Notes: generated by a model not told the origin, from the letters alone. Positions 1 to 8,680 are shown, counted from the stretch's first letter. The stretch is 64,000 nucleotides of DNA from Chitinophagales bacterium (GCA_020636645.1 JACJXO010000003.1:124001-188000), one strand, 5' to 3'. Numbers and translations: made by a program.

Positions 1-698
1 GAGATGTGGCAGTATTCATGATGAACTCCCTGCGTTACTTCCTCCCCCACATCTTTTCCCTCAGCACCAACAGCCCTTTCTGGGAAGGCCGGAATACAGG
101 GTTCAAGAGCTTCCGCACCAAAGTGTTTGACAAGTTTCCCCGAACAGGATTACCCGACGTGTTCAACGACGCAAGTCACTTTGACAATTTCGTGGCGTTG
201 CTGGTCAAGACCAACTGCATAGACAATGGTAAAAAGATCTGGTGGGATCTGCGGGTGCATCCTTATTTCAATACGATCGAATTCCGCATCTGCGATGTAA
301 CACTGCGTGCCGATGAGACCGTTGCTCTGGCAGCACTCATGCAGGCACTTACTGCCAAGCTGTACAAACTTATGCGCAGCAATATGGGATGGCGCAACTA
401 TGACAAGGCGCTCATCAATGAAAACAAATGGCGTGCAGCCCGATTTGGTATTGAGGGCAACCTGATCGATTTTGGCAAGCAAAAAGAAGTCAACACCAAA
501 GACCTCATTCTGGAGGTGATAGAACTGGTGGATGATGTGCTGGATGAACTAGGCAGCCGGGAAGAGATGGAACACATCAAATGGATCCTGAACAACGGCA
601 CCGGTGCAGACAGACAGCTGGAAAGCTATAACCAGAATGGCTATAACTTTAAGAAGCTGATGGATTTCATTGTGGAGGAAAGCTACGTTGGCCTCTGA
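1..698 (+). CDS. Carboxylate-amine ligase, YbdK/GCS2 family (5' truncated)
   Basis: C-terminal part of an ATP-dependent carboxylate-amine ligase of the glutamate-cysteine ligase type 2 (YbdK) family. The reading frame is already open at the left edge (first full codon at base 3), so the GTG at base 6 is not a real start and the N-terminal part lies outside the window. Family hallmarks visible are the NSPFWEGRNTG segment about 20 residues in and the RVHPYFNTIEFRICDVT segment near residue 82. The family couples glutamate-like carboxylates to amines; the physiological substrate of the Bacteroidota members is not settled. It ends in TGA at 696-698, 68 bases before the convergent transaldolase stop. 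Confidence 0.85.
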   Translation, partial: DVAVFMMNSLRYFLPHIFSLSTNSPFWEGRNTGFKSFRTKVFDKFPRTGLPDVFNDASHFDNFVALLVKTNCIDNGKKIWWDLRVHPYFNTIEFRICDVTLRADETVALAALMQALTAKLYKLMRSNMGWRNYDKALINENKWRAARFGIEGNLIDFGKQKEVNTKDLILEVIELVDDVLDELGSREEMEHIKWILNNGTGADRQLESYNQNGYNFKKLMDFIVEESYVGL

Positions 699-766
699 CG
701 AAGTCCTGAACAGAAACAACCAATTCCTTATTTCATTCTGCAGACAACCCTTCGGTAAATCTGTAA

Positions 767-1423
767 TTAGCCGTTTGCTTTCTTGTGATCTGCAAGGAAC
801 TGTGCCAGTCCGATATCAGTGAGCGGATGTTTGAACAATCCCATGATGGAACTGAGCGGACAGGTCACCACATCGGCACCAGCCTCTGCACATTTGACAA
901 TATGCATGGGGTTGCGGATAGATGCCGCCAGTACCTGTGTGTCAAATCCATGAACATTGTATATGTGCACGATCTGTGCGATAAGGTCCATCCCATCCCA
1001 GTTGATATCGTCGATACGGCCAATGAACGGCGACAGATAAGTGGCCCCTGCCTTGGCAGCCAGGATTGCCTGACCTGCACTGAATACGAGTGTGCAATTG
1101 GTGCGGATACCGTTATCAGTAAACCATCTGATAGCTTTCACGCCATCTTTGATCATGGGTACTTTCACCACGATGTTCGGATGTAAGGCTGCCAGTTCTT
1201 TCCCCTCTCTGATGATGCCATCATAGTCAGTAGCGATCACCTCAGCACTGATATCTCCATCCACGATTTCGCAAATGGCTTTGTAATGGTTACGAATGTT
1301 CTCTTCGCCGGATACCCCCACCTTCGCCATCAGCGATGGATTGGTGGTCACCCCATCCAGAATGCCCAGCGCAGCGGCTTCTTTGATCTCTTCCAGATTG
1401 GCTGTATCAATAAAGAATTTCAT
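767..1423 (-). CDS. fsa: Transaldolase / fructose-6-phosphate aldolase family
   Basis: 218-residue class I aldolase of the small transaldolase family (TalC/FSA), a cytosolic enzyme of the pentose phosphate pathway. The N-terminus MKFFIDTANLEEIK and the VTTNPSL motif near residue 25 are characteristic, and Lys87 in VVKVPM is the expected Schiff-base lysine. The length matches the short FSA/TalC subfamily, not the ~320-residue TalB. The ATG at 1423 is preceded by a TACTTTTA box at 1442-1449. Whether it acts as true transaldolase or as fructose-6-phosphate aldolase cannot be decided by eye; many Bacteroidota proteins of this length are annotated as transaldolase. Confidence 0.93.
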   Translation of the reverse strand: MKFFIDTANLEEIKEAAALGILDGVTTNPSLMAKVGVSGEENIRNHYKAICEIVDGDISAEVIATDYDGIIREGKELAALHPNIVVKVPMIKDGVKAIRWFTDNGIRTNCTLVFSAGQAILAAKAGATYLSPFIGRIDDINWDGMDLIAQIVHIYNVHGFDTQVLAASIRNPMHIVKCAEAGADVVTCPLSSIMGLFKHPLTDIGLAQFLADHKKANG

Positions 1424-1441
1424 AGTATTTTTTTACAGGGA

Positions 1442-1449
1442 TAAAAGTA
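1442..1449 (-). promoter_or_regulatory. -7 box TACTTTTA for transaldolase gene
   Basis: Reads TACTTTTA on the minus strand, one base off the Bacteroidota TAnnTTTG -7 consensus, 18 bases before the transaldolase ATG. This predicts a short leader of roughly a dozen bases. Confidence 0.45.
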
Positions 1450-1495
1450 ATGTATGAAAGATATGATCAAAAATGACAGGTTGTGCAAAAAAAAT

Positions 1496-1591
1496 GGGCA
1501 AGTTACTTACATCGCACCGCTACGACCACCTACCCTTGCTTCCGTCAGGACCTGGGGGATTCAGCAGGAGCTGGTCGTATAAGACTTGCCC
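1496..1591 (-). ncRNA. ffs: Signal recognition particle RNA, bacterial small type
   Basis: Minus-strand transcript of about 96 nt. Its two ends, GGGCAAGU and ACUUGCCC, pair perfectly. The interior has the SRP domain IV hallmarks: CCAGGUCCUGACGGAAGCAAGG holds the apical GGAA-type tetraloop and asymmetric internal loop that bind the Ffh M domain, and flanking arms GACCAGC / GGUGGUCGU also pair. The 3' end has the GGUGCGAUGUAAGUAACUU segment familiar from Bacteroidota SRP RNAs. A run of eight U (bases 1487-1494) directly follows the terminal stem and should terminate transcription. A plus-strand ORF through this region is spurious. Confidence 0.92.
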
Positions 1592-1637
1592 GGTGCAAAG
1601 ATAGCAAAACCACTGTGCATACCGCTGCCTTTTGTCC

Positions 1638-1645
1638 TATTTTTG
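1638..1645 (+). promoter_or_regulatory. -7 box TATTTTTG for carboxyltransferase gene
   Basis: TATTTTTG fits TAnnTTTG and lies 16 bases before the ATG at 1662. It also argues against the TTG start at 1632, which would lie upstream of the transcription start. Confidence 0.6.
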
Positions 1646-1661
1646 CTGTTCAGGTACACGT

Positions 1662-3290
1662 ATGAATTTAGAACAGAACAGGAACGAAGACAGCATGCGC
1701 CTGCAGATCTCCCGGATGGAATCCAGGCTTGGAGAGATCATGTTGGGCGGTGGTAAAAAGAACATAGAGAAACTGCATGCTAAAGGCAAGATGACCGCCC
1801 GTGAGCGCATTGACGCCTTGCTGGATCCCGGAAGCGAGCGTCTGGAGATTGGCGGCTTTGCAGGGTACGATATGTATCAGGAACAGGGTGGATGTCCTTC
1901 CGGCGGGGTGGTCGTGGTCATGGGCTATGTATCAGGCAGGCAATGCCTGGTGGTGGCTAATGATGCCACTGTAAAAGCCGGTGCCTGGTTTCCCATCACA
2001 GGCAAGAAGAACCTGAGGGCACAGGAAATTGCCATGGAGAACAGGCTACCCATCATCTATCTGGTGGACAGTGCCGGAGTGTTTCTTCCTATGCAGGATG
2101 AGATATTCCCCGACAAAGAGAATTTCGGTCGCATCTTTCGCAACAACGCCATCATGAGCAGCATGGGCATCACCCAGATCGCTGCCATCATGGGTTCCTG
2201 TGTAGCGGGCGGTGCTTATTTACCCATCATGAGCGACGAGGCCATCATTGTGAAAAAGACCGGCAGCATTTTCCTGGCCGGGCCCTATCTGGTCAAAGCT
2301 GCCATTGGGGAAGAGATCGATGCCGAAACACTGGGAGGTGCACATACCACCAATGCCATTTCCGGTATCTGCGATTATGAGGCAGAAGATGATGCCGATT
2401 GCCTGCTGAAGGTCCGGGAGATCATGGGTAAGCTGGGCGCACCTGCATCTGCCGGTTTTGACCGGATCAAACCTGCGGCTCCTGCATTAGACGAACTGGA
2501 GATACTGGGCACGATTCCCGAAGACCCTTCCAAACCTTATGATATGGAAATCATCATTCGCCGGCTGGTGGATGATTCGCAGTTCGAAGAATACAAAGCT
2601 GAATACGGCAAGAGCATTCTGTGTGGCTATGCACGGATAGACGGCTGGGCTGTGGGCATTGTGGCCAACCAACGCAAGGTGGTCAAGAATGCCAAAGGCG
2701 AATTGCAGTTTGGCGGTGTGATCTACAGCGATAGTGCCGACAAAGCTGCACGTTTCATCATGAACTGCAACCAGAAGAAGATACCACTGGTATTCATCCA
2801 GGACGTGACCGGATTCATGGTGGGCAGCAAGAGTGAACATGGAGGTATCATCAAAGACGGAGCCAAGTTGGTGAATGCCGTAGCCAATTCTGTGGTACCA
2901 AAATTTACCATCATTGCCGGCAACAGTTTCGGCGCTGGTAATTATGCCATGTGCGGGAAGGCTTATGACCCAAGACTGATCGTAGCCTGGCCCAACGCCC
3001 GGATCGCAGTGATGGGAGGAGCTCAGGCTGCCAAGACCCTGGTGCAGATCGAAGTGGCTTCCCTGAAAGCAAAAGGCAAAGAGATCAGTCCGGAAGACGA
3101 GCAACAGATGCTGGCCGATATCACGGCAAAATATGACGAGCAGATGAGTCCCTACTATGCAGCCGCCAGGTTATGGGTGGATGGTATCATCCATCCGCTG
3201 GATACCAGAAAATGGGTGAGCATGGGGATAGAAGCCGCGAATCAGTCGCCGATAGAAAAGGCATTCAGTACGGGTGTGATACAGGTATAA
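1662..3290 (+). CDS. Acyl-CoA carboxylase carboxyltransferase (beta) subunit
   Basis: 542-residue biotin-dependent carboxyltransferase subunit of the propionyl-/methylmalonyl-/methylcrotonyl-CoA carboxylase family. It moves the carboxyl group from carboxybiotin to an acyl-CoA in the cytosol. The N-terminal half has KMTARERIDALLDPGS and a GVVVVMGYVSGR segment; the C-terminal half has VTGFMVGSKSEHGGIIKDGAK and GNSFGAGNYAMCGKAYDPR, which frame the acyl-CoA oxyanion hole, and ends with DGIIHPLDTR. The last two segments resemble methylcrotonoyl-CoA carboxylase beta chains most, but substrate cannot be fixed by reading. No biotin-carboxylase (alpha) partner is in the window. I prefer ATG 1662 over an in-frame TTG at 1632 because of the promoter box at 1638-1645. 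Confidence 0.92.
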   Translation: MNLEQNRNEDSMRLQISRMESRLGEIMLGGGKKNIEKLHAKGKMTARERIDALLDPGSERLEIGGFAGYDMYQEQGGCPSGGVVVVMGYVSGRQCLVVANDATVKAGAWFPITGKKNLRAQEIAMENRLPIIYLVDSAGVFLPMQDEIFPDKENFGRIFRNNAIMSSMGITQIAAIMGSCVAGGAYLPIMSDEAIIVKKTGSIFLAGPYLVKAAIGEEIDAETLGGAHTTNAISGICDYEAEDDADCLLKVREIMGKLGAPASAGFDRIKPAAPALDELEILGTIPEDPSKPYDMEIIIRRLVDDSQFEEYKAEYGKSILCGYARIDGWAVGIVANQRKVVKNAKGELQFGGVIYSDSADKAARFIMNCNQKKIPLVFIQDVTGFMVGSKSEHGGIIKDGAKLVNAVANSVVPKFTIIAGNSFGAGNYAMCGKAYDPRLIVAWPNARIAVMGGAQAAKTLVQIEVASLKAKGKEISPEDEQQMLADITAKYDEQMSPYYAAARLWVDGIIHPLDTRKWVSMGIEAANQSPIEKAFSTGVIQV

Positions 3291-3322
3291 AAAAGCCGGC
3301 ACGCCTCCTCTGCGTACCGGCT
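3291..3322 (-). terminator. Hairpin with T-run, minus strand
   Basis: Arms AGCCGGTACGC and GCGTGCCGGCT pair over 11 bases with one mismatch and are followed on the minus strand by TTTTTTATA. It sits between convergent genes and should terminate the lipoprotein gene ending at 3455. On the plus strand no T-run follows. Confidence 0.6.
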
Positions 3323-3454
3323 GATTCACAAAACAACAAATGTCGATCTCACCCACAGAAATGCGTGATGAGCCCATTTGCTACTTGCAATTGTACAGAT
3401 ATTTTCAGAATTGGTTGTCATCAGATGTTCACAATTAATACATATAAGTGTCAC

Positions 3455-3886
3455 CTATTTCGGATAGAAGACCTTCAGGTTATCCAGGATGAACCGGAAA
3501 TCAGAAACGGGTATCGGGTCAGCTAATCCATTCCCGCCTATGACCAGGTGTTTCCCATAGAACAAAGTGTCGCAGACCAGATCAAATGACGGAACATCTG
3601 CAGGATCCTGCAAAACGAATATTTCATAGTAAGGTTCTATACTGGTCTTTCCATAAAGGAGAATATTGCGGTATCCCCGGCCATCTATTGCCTGTCTGAT
3701 CTCCTGCTTGCTGGTGCTGATCTCCACATCACCCGGAAAGGTGCAGACCAGTCTGATCCTTTCAAAATCAACTTCTGTGTACATGCCGTTTCTTACCCAT
3801 TGCTCTTCAAAGGTTTTGGCAAAACGGGGGGAACAGGACAACCACCCGGGTAGTGCTACCAGCAACAGGAATACAGGTTTGTACAT
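3455..3886 (-). CDS. Hypothetical lipoprotein
   Basis: 143-residue protein starting MYKPVFLLLVALPGWLSCSP: a hydrophobic segment ending in a lipobox-like LPGWLSC, so probably a lipoprotein exported by Sec. The mature part is mixed alpha/beta with no motif I recognise. An in-frame ATG at 3934 is rejected because it would overlap the divergent hexosaminidase start and because a TACATTTG promoter box sits at 3891-3898, four bases before the ATG chosen here. Divergent from the GH20 gene, with only 36 bases between start codons. Function unknown. Confidence 0.7.
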   Translation of the reverse strand: MYKPVFLLLVALPGWLSCSPRFAKTFEEQWVRNGMYTEVDFERIRLVCTFPGDVEISTSKQEIRQAIDGRGYRNILLYGKTSIEPYYEIFVLQDPADVPSFDLVCDTLFYGKHLVIGGNGLADPIPVSDFRFILDNLKVFYPK

Positions 3887-3890
3887 GCTG

Positions 3891-3898
3891 CAAATGTA
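3891..3898 (-). promoter_or_regulatory. -7 box TACATTTG, 4 bases before ATG
   Basis: Perfect TAnnTTTG match followed by CAGC and the ATG at 3886. The geometry predicts transcription starting at or within the start codon, i.e. a leaderless mRNA. Confidence 0.6.
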
Positions 3899-3910
3899 TA
3901 GGCAATCTGC

Positions 3911-3918
3911 TACCTTCG
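3911..3918 (+). promoter_or_regulatory. -7 box TACCTTCG, 4 bases before ATG
   Basis: TACCTTCG (TAnnTTYG) followed by GCGA and the hexosaminidase ATG at 3923. It faces the box at 3891-3898, so both divergent promoters lie inside 36 bases. Confidence 0.55.
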
Positions 3919-3922
3919 GCGA

Positions 3923-5509
3923 ATGATGCGGCATTTGATTTTTTCCCTGCTTGTACTATTGACCCTGACCATGACCGCTCAGGAAAACCGGCTCATCCCT
4001 GCCCCTGCTGAATGGTCGCCCGAAACAGGTTCCTTCAACCTCACCCCTACTACTTTTCTTCTGGCACGTGATATGCAGGCTTTTCAGGACGCAGTTACGT
4101 TCCGTGATATCTGTATTGACTGGTTCGATTTTCCACTAAAGACCGCCATCAAGGAGATCGGTTCAGGCCCTTACATAGAAGTGGCCTACGACAGCACCCT
4201 GGACCTGCCGGATGGAGGATATATTCTGGTAATTGCTCCTGAAGGGATCAAAGTAACGGGTAAAGCAGATGGTGGCGTATTCCATGGCCTGATGTCTCTG
4301 CTGCAGCTCATGGAGCCGAAACCGGATCGCACCATTTCCATTCCTTGTCAGACCATCAGTGATGGCCCTAGGTTTGTCTGGCGGGGTATGCACCTTGATG
4401 TATGCCGGCATTTCTTTTCGGTGGATGAGGTCAAACAGTATATTGATCTGCTTGCCCTGTATAAGTTCAATTCCTTCCACTGGCATCTGACCGACGATCA
4501 GGGCTGGCGAATAGAGATCAAACAGTATCCGAAGCTAACTGAAGTGGGTGGATGGCGGAATGGTACCATGGTAGGCCGGTACAGCGATCAGCAATATGAC
4601 AGCATTCGGTATGGTGGCTACTACACCCAGGAGGAGATCAGAGAGGTGGTGGATTATGCTGCCAAAAGGCATATCAACATCGTGCCGGAGATCGAAATGC
4701 CCGGACATGCCACCGCTGCACTGGCAGCTTATCCGGAATTCTCCTGTACAGGTGGTCCGTTCGAAGTGGCTCAGGGCTGGGGTGTTTTCCCGGATATCTT
4801 TTGTCCGACCGAAGAGACATTCACTTTCCTGGAAAATATCCTGGATGAAGTGATGGCACTCTTCCCCTCTTCCGTCATTCATATTGGCGGCGATGAAGCC
4901 CCCAAAGACCGCTGGAAAGAATGTGCGCATTGTCAGGCGCTCATGCAGCGGGAAGGACTTGCCAGCGAAGAAGAGCTGCAGAGCTACTTTGTGCAGCGCA
5001 TTGAAAAATACGTGAACAGCAAAGGGCGCACCATCATAGGCTGGGATGAGATCCTGGAAGGCGGACTGGCACCGAATGCCATGGTCATGAGCTGGAGGGG
5101 AACAGAAGGTGGTATAGCTGCAGCGAAAGACAAACACCAGGTGGTAATGAGTCCGAACAACGATTGTTATTTCGACCATTACCAGGGCGATCCTGCCAAC
5201 GAGCCGCTGGCCATCGGGGGTATGACAACACTGGAAGATGTATATAATTATGAGCCGGTACCACCTGGCTTAAGTAAAGAAGAATCCGCCTTCATCATCG
5301 GTGCACAGGCCAATGTCTGGACCGAATACATTCTGAACTTTGAGCACGTGGAATACATGGCTGTTCCGCGAATGATCGCCTTGTCTGAAGTACTGTGGTC
5401 AACAAACAGAAAAAGCAATTTTGACGACTTCAAACTCCGGCTGGCACGGAACCTGCAACTACTGGACAGGCAGCACGTGAATTACAGCAGAACCTGGCAG
5501 ACGCAATGA
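3923..5509 (+). CDS. Beta-N-acetylhexosaminidase, GH20
   Basis: 528-residue exported glycoside hydrolase family 20 enzyme that removes terminal N-acetylhexosamine (chitin oligomers, peptidoglycan or glycoprotein glycans). Signal peptide MMRHLIFSLLVLLTLTMTAQ; GH20b N-terminal domain to about residue 145, then the catalytic TIM barrel from RFVWRGMHLDVCRHF. The catalytic Asp-Glu pair is D324-E325 in HIGGDEAPK, and HWHLTDDQGWR and EIEMPGHATAA are also typical. Two adjacent ATGs occur; the first is used. Its TGA directly abuts the TGA of the convergent T9SS gene with no base between them. No T9SS sorting domain, so probably periplasmic or released. Confidence 0.95.
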   Translation: MMRHLIFSLLVLLTLTMTAQENRLIPAPAEWSPETGSFNLTPTTFLLARDMQAFQDAVTFRDICIDWFDFPLKTAIKEIGSGPYIEVAYDSTLDLPDGGYILVIAPEGIKVTGKADGGVFHGLMSLLQLMEPKPDRTISIPCQTISDGPRFVWRGMHLDVCRHFFSVDEVKQYIDLLALYKFNSFHWHLTDDQGWRIEIKQYPKLTEVGGWRNGTMVGRYSDQQYDSIRYGGYYTQEEIREVVDYAAKRHINIVPEIEMPGHATAALAAYPEFSCTGGPFEVAQGWGVFPDIFCPTEETFTFLENILDEVMALFPSSVIHIGGDEAPKDRWKECAHCQALMQREGLASEEELQSYFVQRIEKYVNSKGRTIIGWDEILEGGLAPNAMVMSWRGTEGGIAAAKDKHQVVMSPNNDCYFDHYQGDPANEPLAIGGMTTLEDVYNYEPVPPGLSKEESAFIIGAQANVWTEYILNFEHVEYMAVPRMIALSEVLWSTNRKSNFDDFKLRLARNLQLLDRQHVNYSRTWQTQ

Positions 5510-7327
5510 TCATCGGATAAGAATTACTTGTCCTTGTTTGGTGCCGGTGGCATATTGCAATACCCAGGCATATGCACCTACGGGAGCCTGGGTTCCGTCT
5601 ATCATTCCATCCCAACCGGTATTTGGATCCGTGGTTTCAAAAACCGTTTCTCCCCATCTGTTATACACCGCCAGCATTCTGAATCCATCGCAGGGATTAC
5701 ACAAGACACTGAACAGGTCATTGTAGCCATCGTTGTTCGGACTGAAAGCGTTGGGTACTTCCATCACCTCACAATCCACCACACGAACTGAATCCGTCAG
5801 GTCCAGACACAAGGTCTGCACATTGACCGTATAGGTGCCTGACTCGGCAACCGTGATGGCGTCGCTGGTAGCACCGGTGCTCCAGTTATACGATGGAAAT
5901 CCGGACGTGGCTTGTATGAAAACCACAGGAGATCCATACGGGCAAAGGGTCAGCTCATCGGGAACATCCAGAGTCCATTCGAGGAACGGATCGGTAAAGA
6001 CATGGAACACATGGGTGAAGGCATCGCAATCCTTTCCATAGTCAAGGTTGTAGTCTCCCGCATCAGACACGGTGATAAACTGAGTATTCTCTCCGGTACT
6101 CCAGGAATAAAAGTCCATCCCATCGGGACCAGATAATTCAATGCTTCCGTTCACTTCACAGATCAGGATATCCGTTGGGAGATCAGCTTCAGGAATTTCT
6201 GCGATGACATCCACCAGGAAGCTGTCAATAAAAGTGGCGCATCCACCATAAGCGGTAAGCACATAGGTACCTGATTCAGAAACTGAGATATCAGTGGTGG
6301 TTTCACCGGTACTCCAGTTATAACTGATATAGAGATCTGAACCTTCCAGGATCAGTGGGAGCTCATCATAACAGGCAACCAGGTCTATATTTGAATAGCT
6401 GATCCCGTCATTGATAAATATGATCTCAGCAGTATCATTGAACACGCCACATTCAAATTCCAGAGTGACCACATAAGTACCACTTTCGGTAACAGTAATT
6501 GCTTCAGTAGTTTCTCCGGTGTTCCAGGTGTATGAGTCGGCTCCTTCAACAGATTCCAGCAACAGCGATTCACCAACGCATAGAATACTGTCGGGCAACA
6601 CAGAAATACCTGTCAAAGCGGTTATACTTACATCATCGATGGCATAATAACTCAGGTCATATCCGGGACCAGAAATGATCTCCTCAGTTTCAGTATCAGC
6701 TGATGACTGAAAATTTCCTATCGTTATCCATTCTTCGCCACCCTCAGCCACATATATCCCAGAAATTTTGATCCAATTCAGCGTATCAGACAGAAAGTAA
6801 CCATCCGGGCTCTTTATCTGAGGATCAACGTCCAGGTAGTCATAATAATAGATGTCATCAGATGCGAGCCGATCAACTGAAATATACAGTCCGAGCTCAT
6901 CTATTGCTACCGCAGCAAATGTGCCATCGTTCACCTCTGCAGGTGCAGTATAAAACTCCACATAATAGCATTGCTCTGCAAGCATAGGTTCAGCAAGCTG
7001 AACCTGCAGATATTCTCTGTAAGAAGAACCATATACAGATACATAAAAGCCGCCATAGGCTACACCACTATGGGCATACTGATACTGAAAAAAGTAATTG
7101 GTCGGGATACTCACACTGCTGAATGCATCAGCACATTCATGGAAATAGTCTGAAGTGGCACCTGTAGGTCGAAGCCAGTTATCTACATAAGGATTACTGT
7201 CGAATTCTATTCCGCTGAAGAACGGCGGGCATGCGGGTGATGACTCAAAATCGCCGTTTGGCACCAGAGATTGGGCTGACAGCGCAAAAGCTCCCAGGAC
7301 GAAAACGAATGTGAGGAGTGCTTTCAT
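5510..7327 (-). CDS. T9SS-secreted protein with gliding-motility type C-terminal domain
   Basis: 605-residue surface or secreted protein. Signal peptide MKALLTFVFVLGAFALSAQ; an N-terminal jelly-roll-like region (LVPNGDFESSPACPPFF) of the kind seen before tandem Ig-like repeats; then four or five repeats with the pattern 'Y-W-STG-x-T-x-I-V-ESGTY' from about residue 240 to 500; then a C-terminal gliding-motility-associated domain (CHU_C/TIGR04131 type) with PNAFSPNNDGYNDLF, YNRWGETVFE, GWDG and a final basic VILIR end. The domain is the type B signal for T9SS export. The ATG at 7327 is used; the codon before it is TTG. The role is probably adhesive or structural, inferred from architecture only. 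Confidence 0.88.
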   Translation of the reverse strand: MKALLTFVFVLGAFALSAQSLVPNGDFESSPACPPFFSGIEFDSNPYVDNWLRPTGATSDYFHECADAFSSVSIPTNYFFQYQYAHSGVAYGGFYVSVYGSSYREYLQVQLAEPMLAEQCYYVEFYTAPAEVNDGTFAAVAIDELGLYISVDRLASDDIYYYDYLDVDPQIKSPDGYFLSDTLNWIKISGIYVAEGGEEWITIGNFQSSADTETEEIISGPGYDLSYYAIDDVSITALTGISVLPDSILCVGESLLLESVEGADSYTWNTGETTEAITVTESGTYVVTLEFECGVFNDTAEIIFINDGISYSNIDLVACYDELPLILEGSDLYISYNWSTGETTTDISVSESGTYVLTAYGGCATFIDSFLVDVIAEIPEADLPTDILICEVNGSIELSGPDGMDFYSWSTGENTQFITVSDAGDYNLDYGKDCDAFTHVFHVFTDPFLEWTLDVPDELTLCPYGSPVVFIQATSGFPSYNWSTGATSDAITVAESGTYTVNVQTLCLDLTDSVRVVDCEVMEVPNAFSPNNDGYNDLFSVLCNPCDGFRMLAVYNRWGETVFETTDPNTGWDGMIDGTQAPVGAYAWVLQYATGTKQGQVILIR

Positions 7328-7414
7328 CAATTATCTAAATTACATTTTTGAAACTGCATATTCCGAAGACATCTGAATATTATCCGTTACTTTCATCTGC
7401 AGATTGCAAAGCAT

Positions 7415-8380
7415 ATGACATCACGCAGACAATTCATCCGCAGAACCTCCGCCTTAGGTGTAGGGCTCCTCGCCTTCTCCAGATTAAGCAAGGCTGCTTC
7501 ACCTACATTTGACGGCCCTGTAGTACTGTCCACCTGGAATTTTGGCTTGCAAACCAACGAAGCTGCCTGGAAGATCCTGGCCGAAAAAGGCCGTGCAGTG
7601 GATGCCGCTGAGGCCGGTGCAAGGCTTGCTGAAGATGATCTCAAAAGCACCTCTGTAGGACTGGCTGGCAGACCAGACAGAGAAGGCATCACTACCCTCG
7701 ACGCCTGTATCATGGATGAATTCTACAACTGTGGATCGGTATGCTTCCTGGAAAAGATAAAGCACCCCATATCGGTAGCAAGAAAGGTGATGGAAACCAC
7801 TCCGCATGTCATGCTGGCCGGCAGCGGGGCACAACAGTTTGCTTTGGAGAACGGCTTTGAACTGGACGACTACGTGAACCCTGAATCAGAAAAGGCCTGG
7901 CATGAATGGCTGAAGACATCGGAGTATAAACCCATCATCAACTTTGAGAACCACGACACCATCGGAATCGTGGCGTTAGACGCACATGGCAATCTGGGTG
8001 GCGCCTGCAGCACGAGCGGAATGGCATACAAGATCCGCGGACGGGTGGGTGATTCCCCTATCATCGGAGCCGGATTGTATGTCGATAATGAAGTGGGTGC
8101 CTGCACCGCTACCGGTACTGGAGAAGAAGTGATCCGTATTGCAGGCTCACACCTGGTAGTGGAGAAAATGCGGGACGGCATGTCGCCCGAAGATGCCTGT
8201 CGTTATGCCGTGGAACGCATGATACGCATCAGACCGGAACAGTCAAAAACACTGCAGGTAGGTTTTATTGCCGTCAACAAGTCAGGTGAGTACGGCGGGT
8301 ATTGCATTCAGCCGGGATTTCAATATGCTGTTCATACCAATGAAGGGAATGTGCTGGTGGATGCGAGATCGTATTATTAG
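7415..8380 (+). CDS. N(4)-(beta-N-acetylglucosaminyl)-L-asparaginase family, Tat-exported
   Basis: 321-residue Ntn hydrolase of the glycosylasparaginase / isoaspartyl peptidase family. The N-terminus MTSRRQFIRRTSALGVGLLAF carries a twin-arginine signal (SRRQFI). The precursor should self-cleave before Thr182 in the ENHDTIGIVALDAHGNLGG segment, which makes Thr182 the nucleophile of the beta chain; GGACSTSGM and the GAGLYVDNEVGACTATGTGE segment complete the active site. The DGPVVLSTWNFG start of the alpha chain is typical of the flavobacterial glycosylasparaginases, which remove N-linked GlcNAc from asparagine. Periplasmic. Sits close to the GH20 enzyme, which fits use of glycoprotein glycans, but is separated from it by the T9SS gene. 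Confidence 0.93.
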   Translation: MTSRRQFIRRTSALGVGLLAFSRLSKAASPTFDGPVVLSTWNFGLQTNEAAWKILAEKGRAVDAAEAGARLAEDDLKSTSVGLAGRPDREGITTLDACIMDEFYNCGSVCFLEKIKHPISVARKVMETTPHVMLAGSGAQQFALENGFELDDYVNPESEKAWHEWLKTSEYKPIINFENHDTIGIVALDAHGNLGGACSTSGMAYKIRGRVGDSPIIGAGLYVDNEVGACTATGTGEEVIRIAGSHLVVEKMRDGMSPEDACRYAVERMIRIRPEQSKTLQVGFIAVNKSGEYGGYCIQPGFQYAVHTNEGNVLVDARSYY

Positions 8381-8432
8381 TATTGAGTATTGAGTAGTGA
8401 GTAGTGAGTAGTGAGTATTGGGTATTGAGTAG
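8381..8432. repeat. Heptanucleotide tandem repeat (TAKTGAG)n
   Basis: Seven and a half head-to-tail 7-base units, TATTGAG/TAGTGAG with one TATTGGG, starting directly after the asparaginase stop codon. Together with 8612-8655 it fills most of the 300-base gap 8381-8680, which holds no convincing gene. Confidence 0.9.
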
Positions 8433-8543
8433 TTGCCTGCGGCAGCAGTGTATGAGTAGAGCAGTGAATGGTGAGGTGCTCCTGATGATACGTGAACTGC
8501 CAACTTATTTATATTTCGTCATGGCTGGAATTGGAACATAAAG

Positions 8544-8596
8544 CCACAGAATTCCTTACCCTCCTCCGGCGGGCATGCAGGTAACTCTGTGGGGAC
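8544..8596. repeat. Palindromic intergenic repeat, copy 1
   Basis: Arms CCACAGAATT and AACTCTGTGG (one mismatch) enclose a spacer with CCTTAC and CGGCGGGCATGCAG. Related to the copies at 11805-11837, 12456-12485 and 24726-24755; all share ACAGAGTT/AACTCTGT arms and most share GTCCCCACAGAG. Confidence 0.75.
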
Positions 8597-8611
8597 GGAA
8601 TACCTTTTATT

Positions 8612-8655
8612 TGCCAACTGCCAACTGCCAGCTCCTTCAGGAGCAAACTGCCAAC
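8612..8655. repeat. TGCCAAC heptad repeat around a small hairpin
   Basis: TGCCAAC occurs twice in tandem plus a partial unit, then a GCTCC-TTCA-GGAGC hairpin, then another TGCCAAC. Another TGCCAAC lies at about 8499. Noncoding. Confidence 0.7.
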
Positions 8656-8680
8656 TTTTCTATACTCCGACCTTCGCCTT

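Noticed and set aside
1483..1665. Plus-strand ORF of 60 codons over 1483-1665
   Set aside because: It lies over the minus-strand SRP RNA and has no protein-like features.
4535..5179. 214-codon minus-strand ORF inside the GH20 gene
   Set aside because: Shadow of the GH20 coding frame; no start context or family resemblance.
8381..8655. Repeat-rich spacer as a CRISPR array
   Set aside because: Units are 7 bases in direct tandem with no spacers of constant length, and no cas genes are present.
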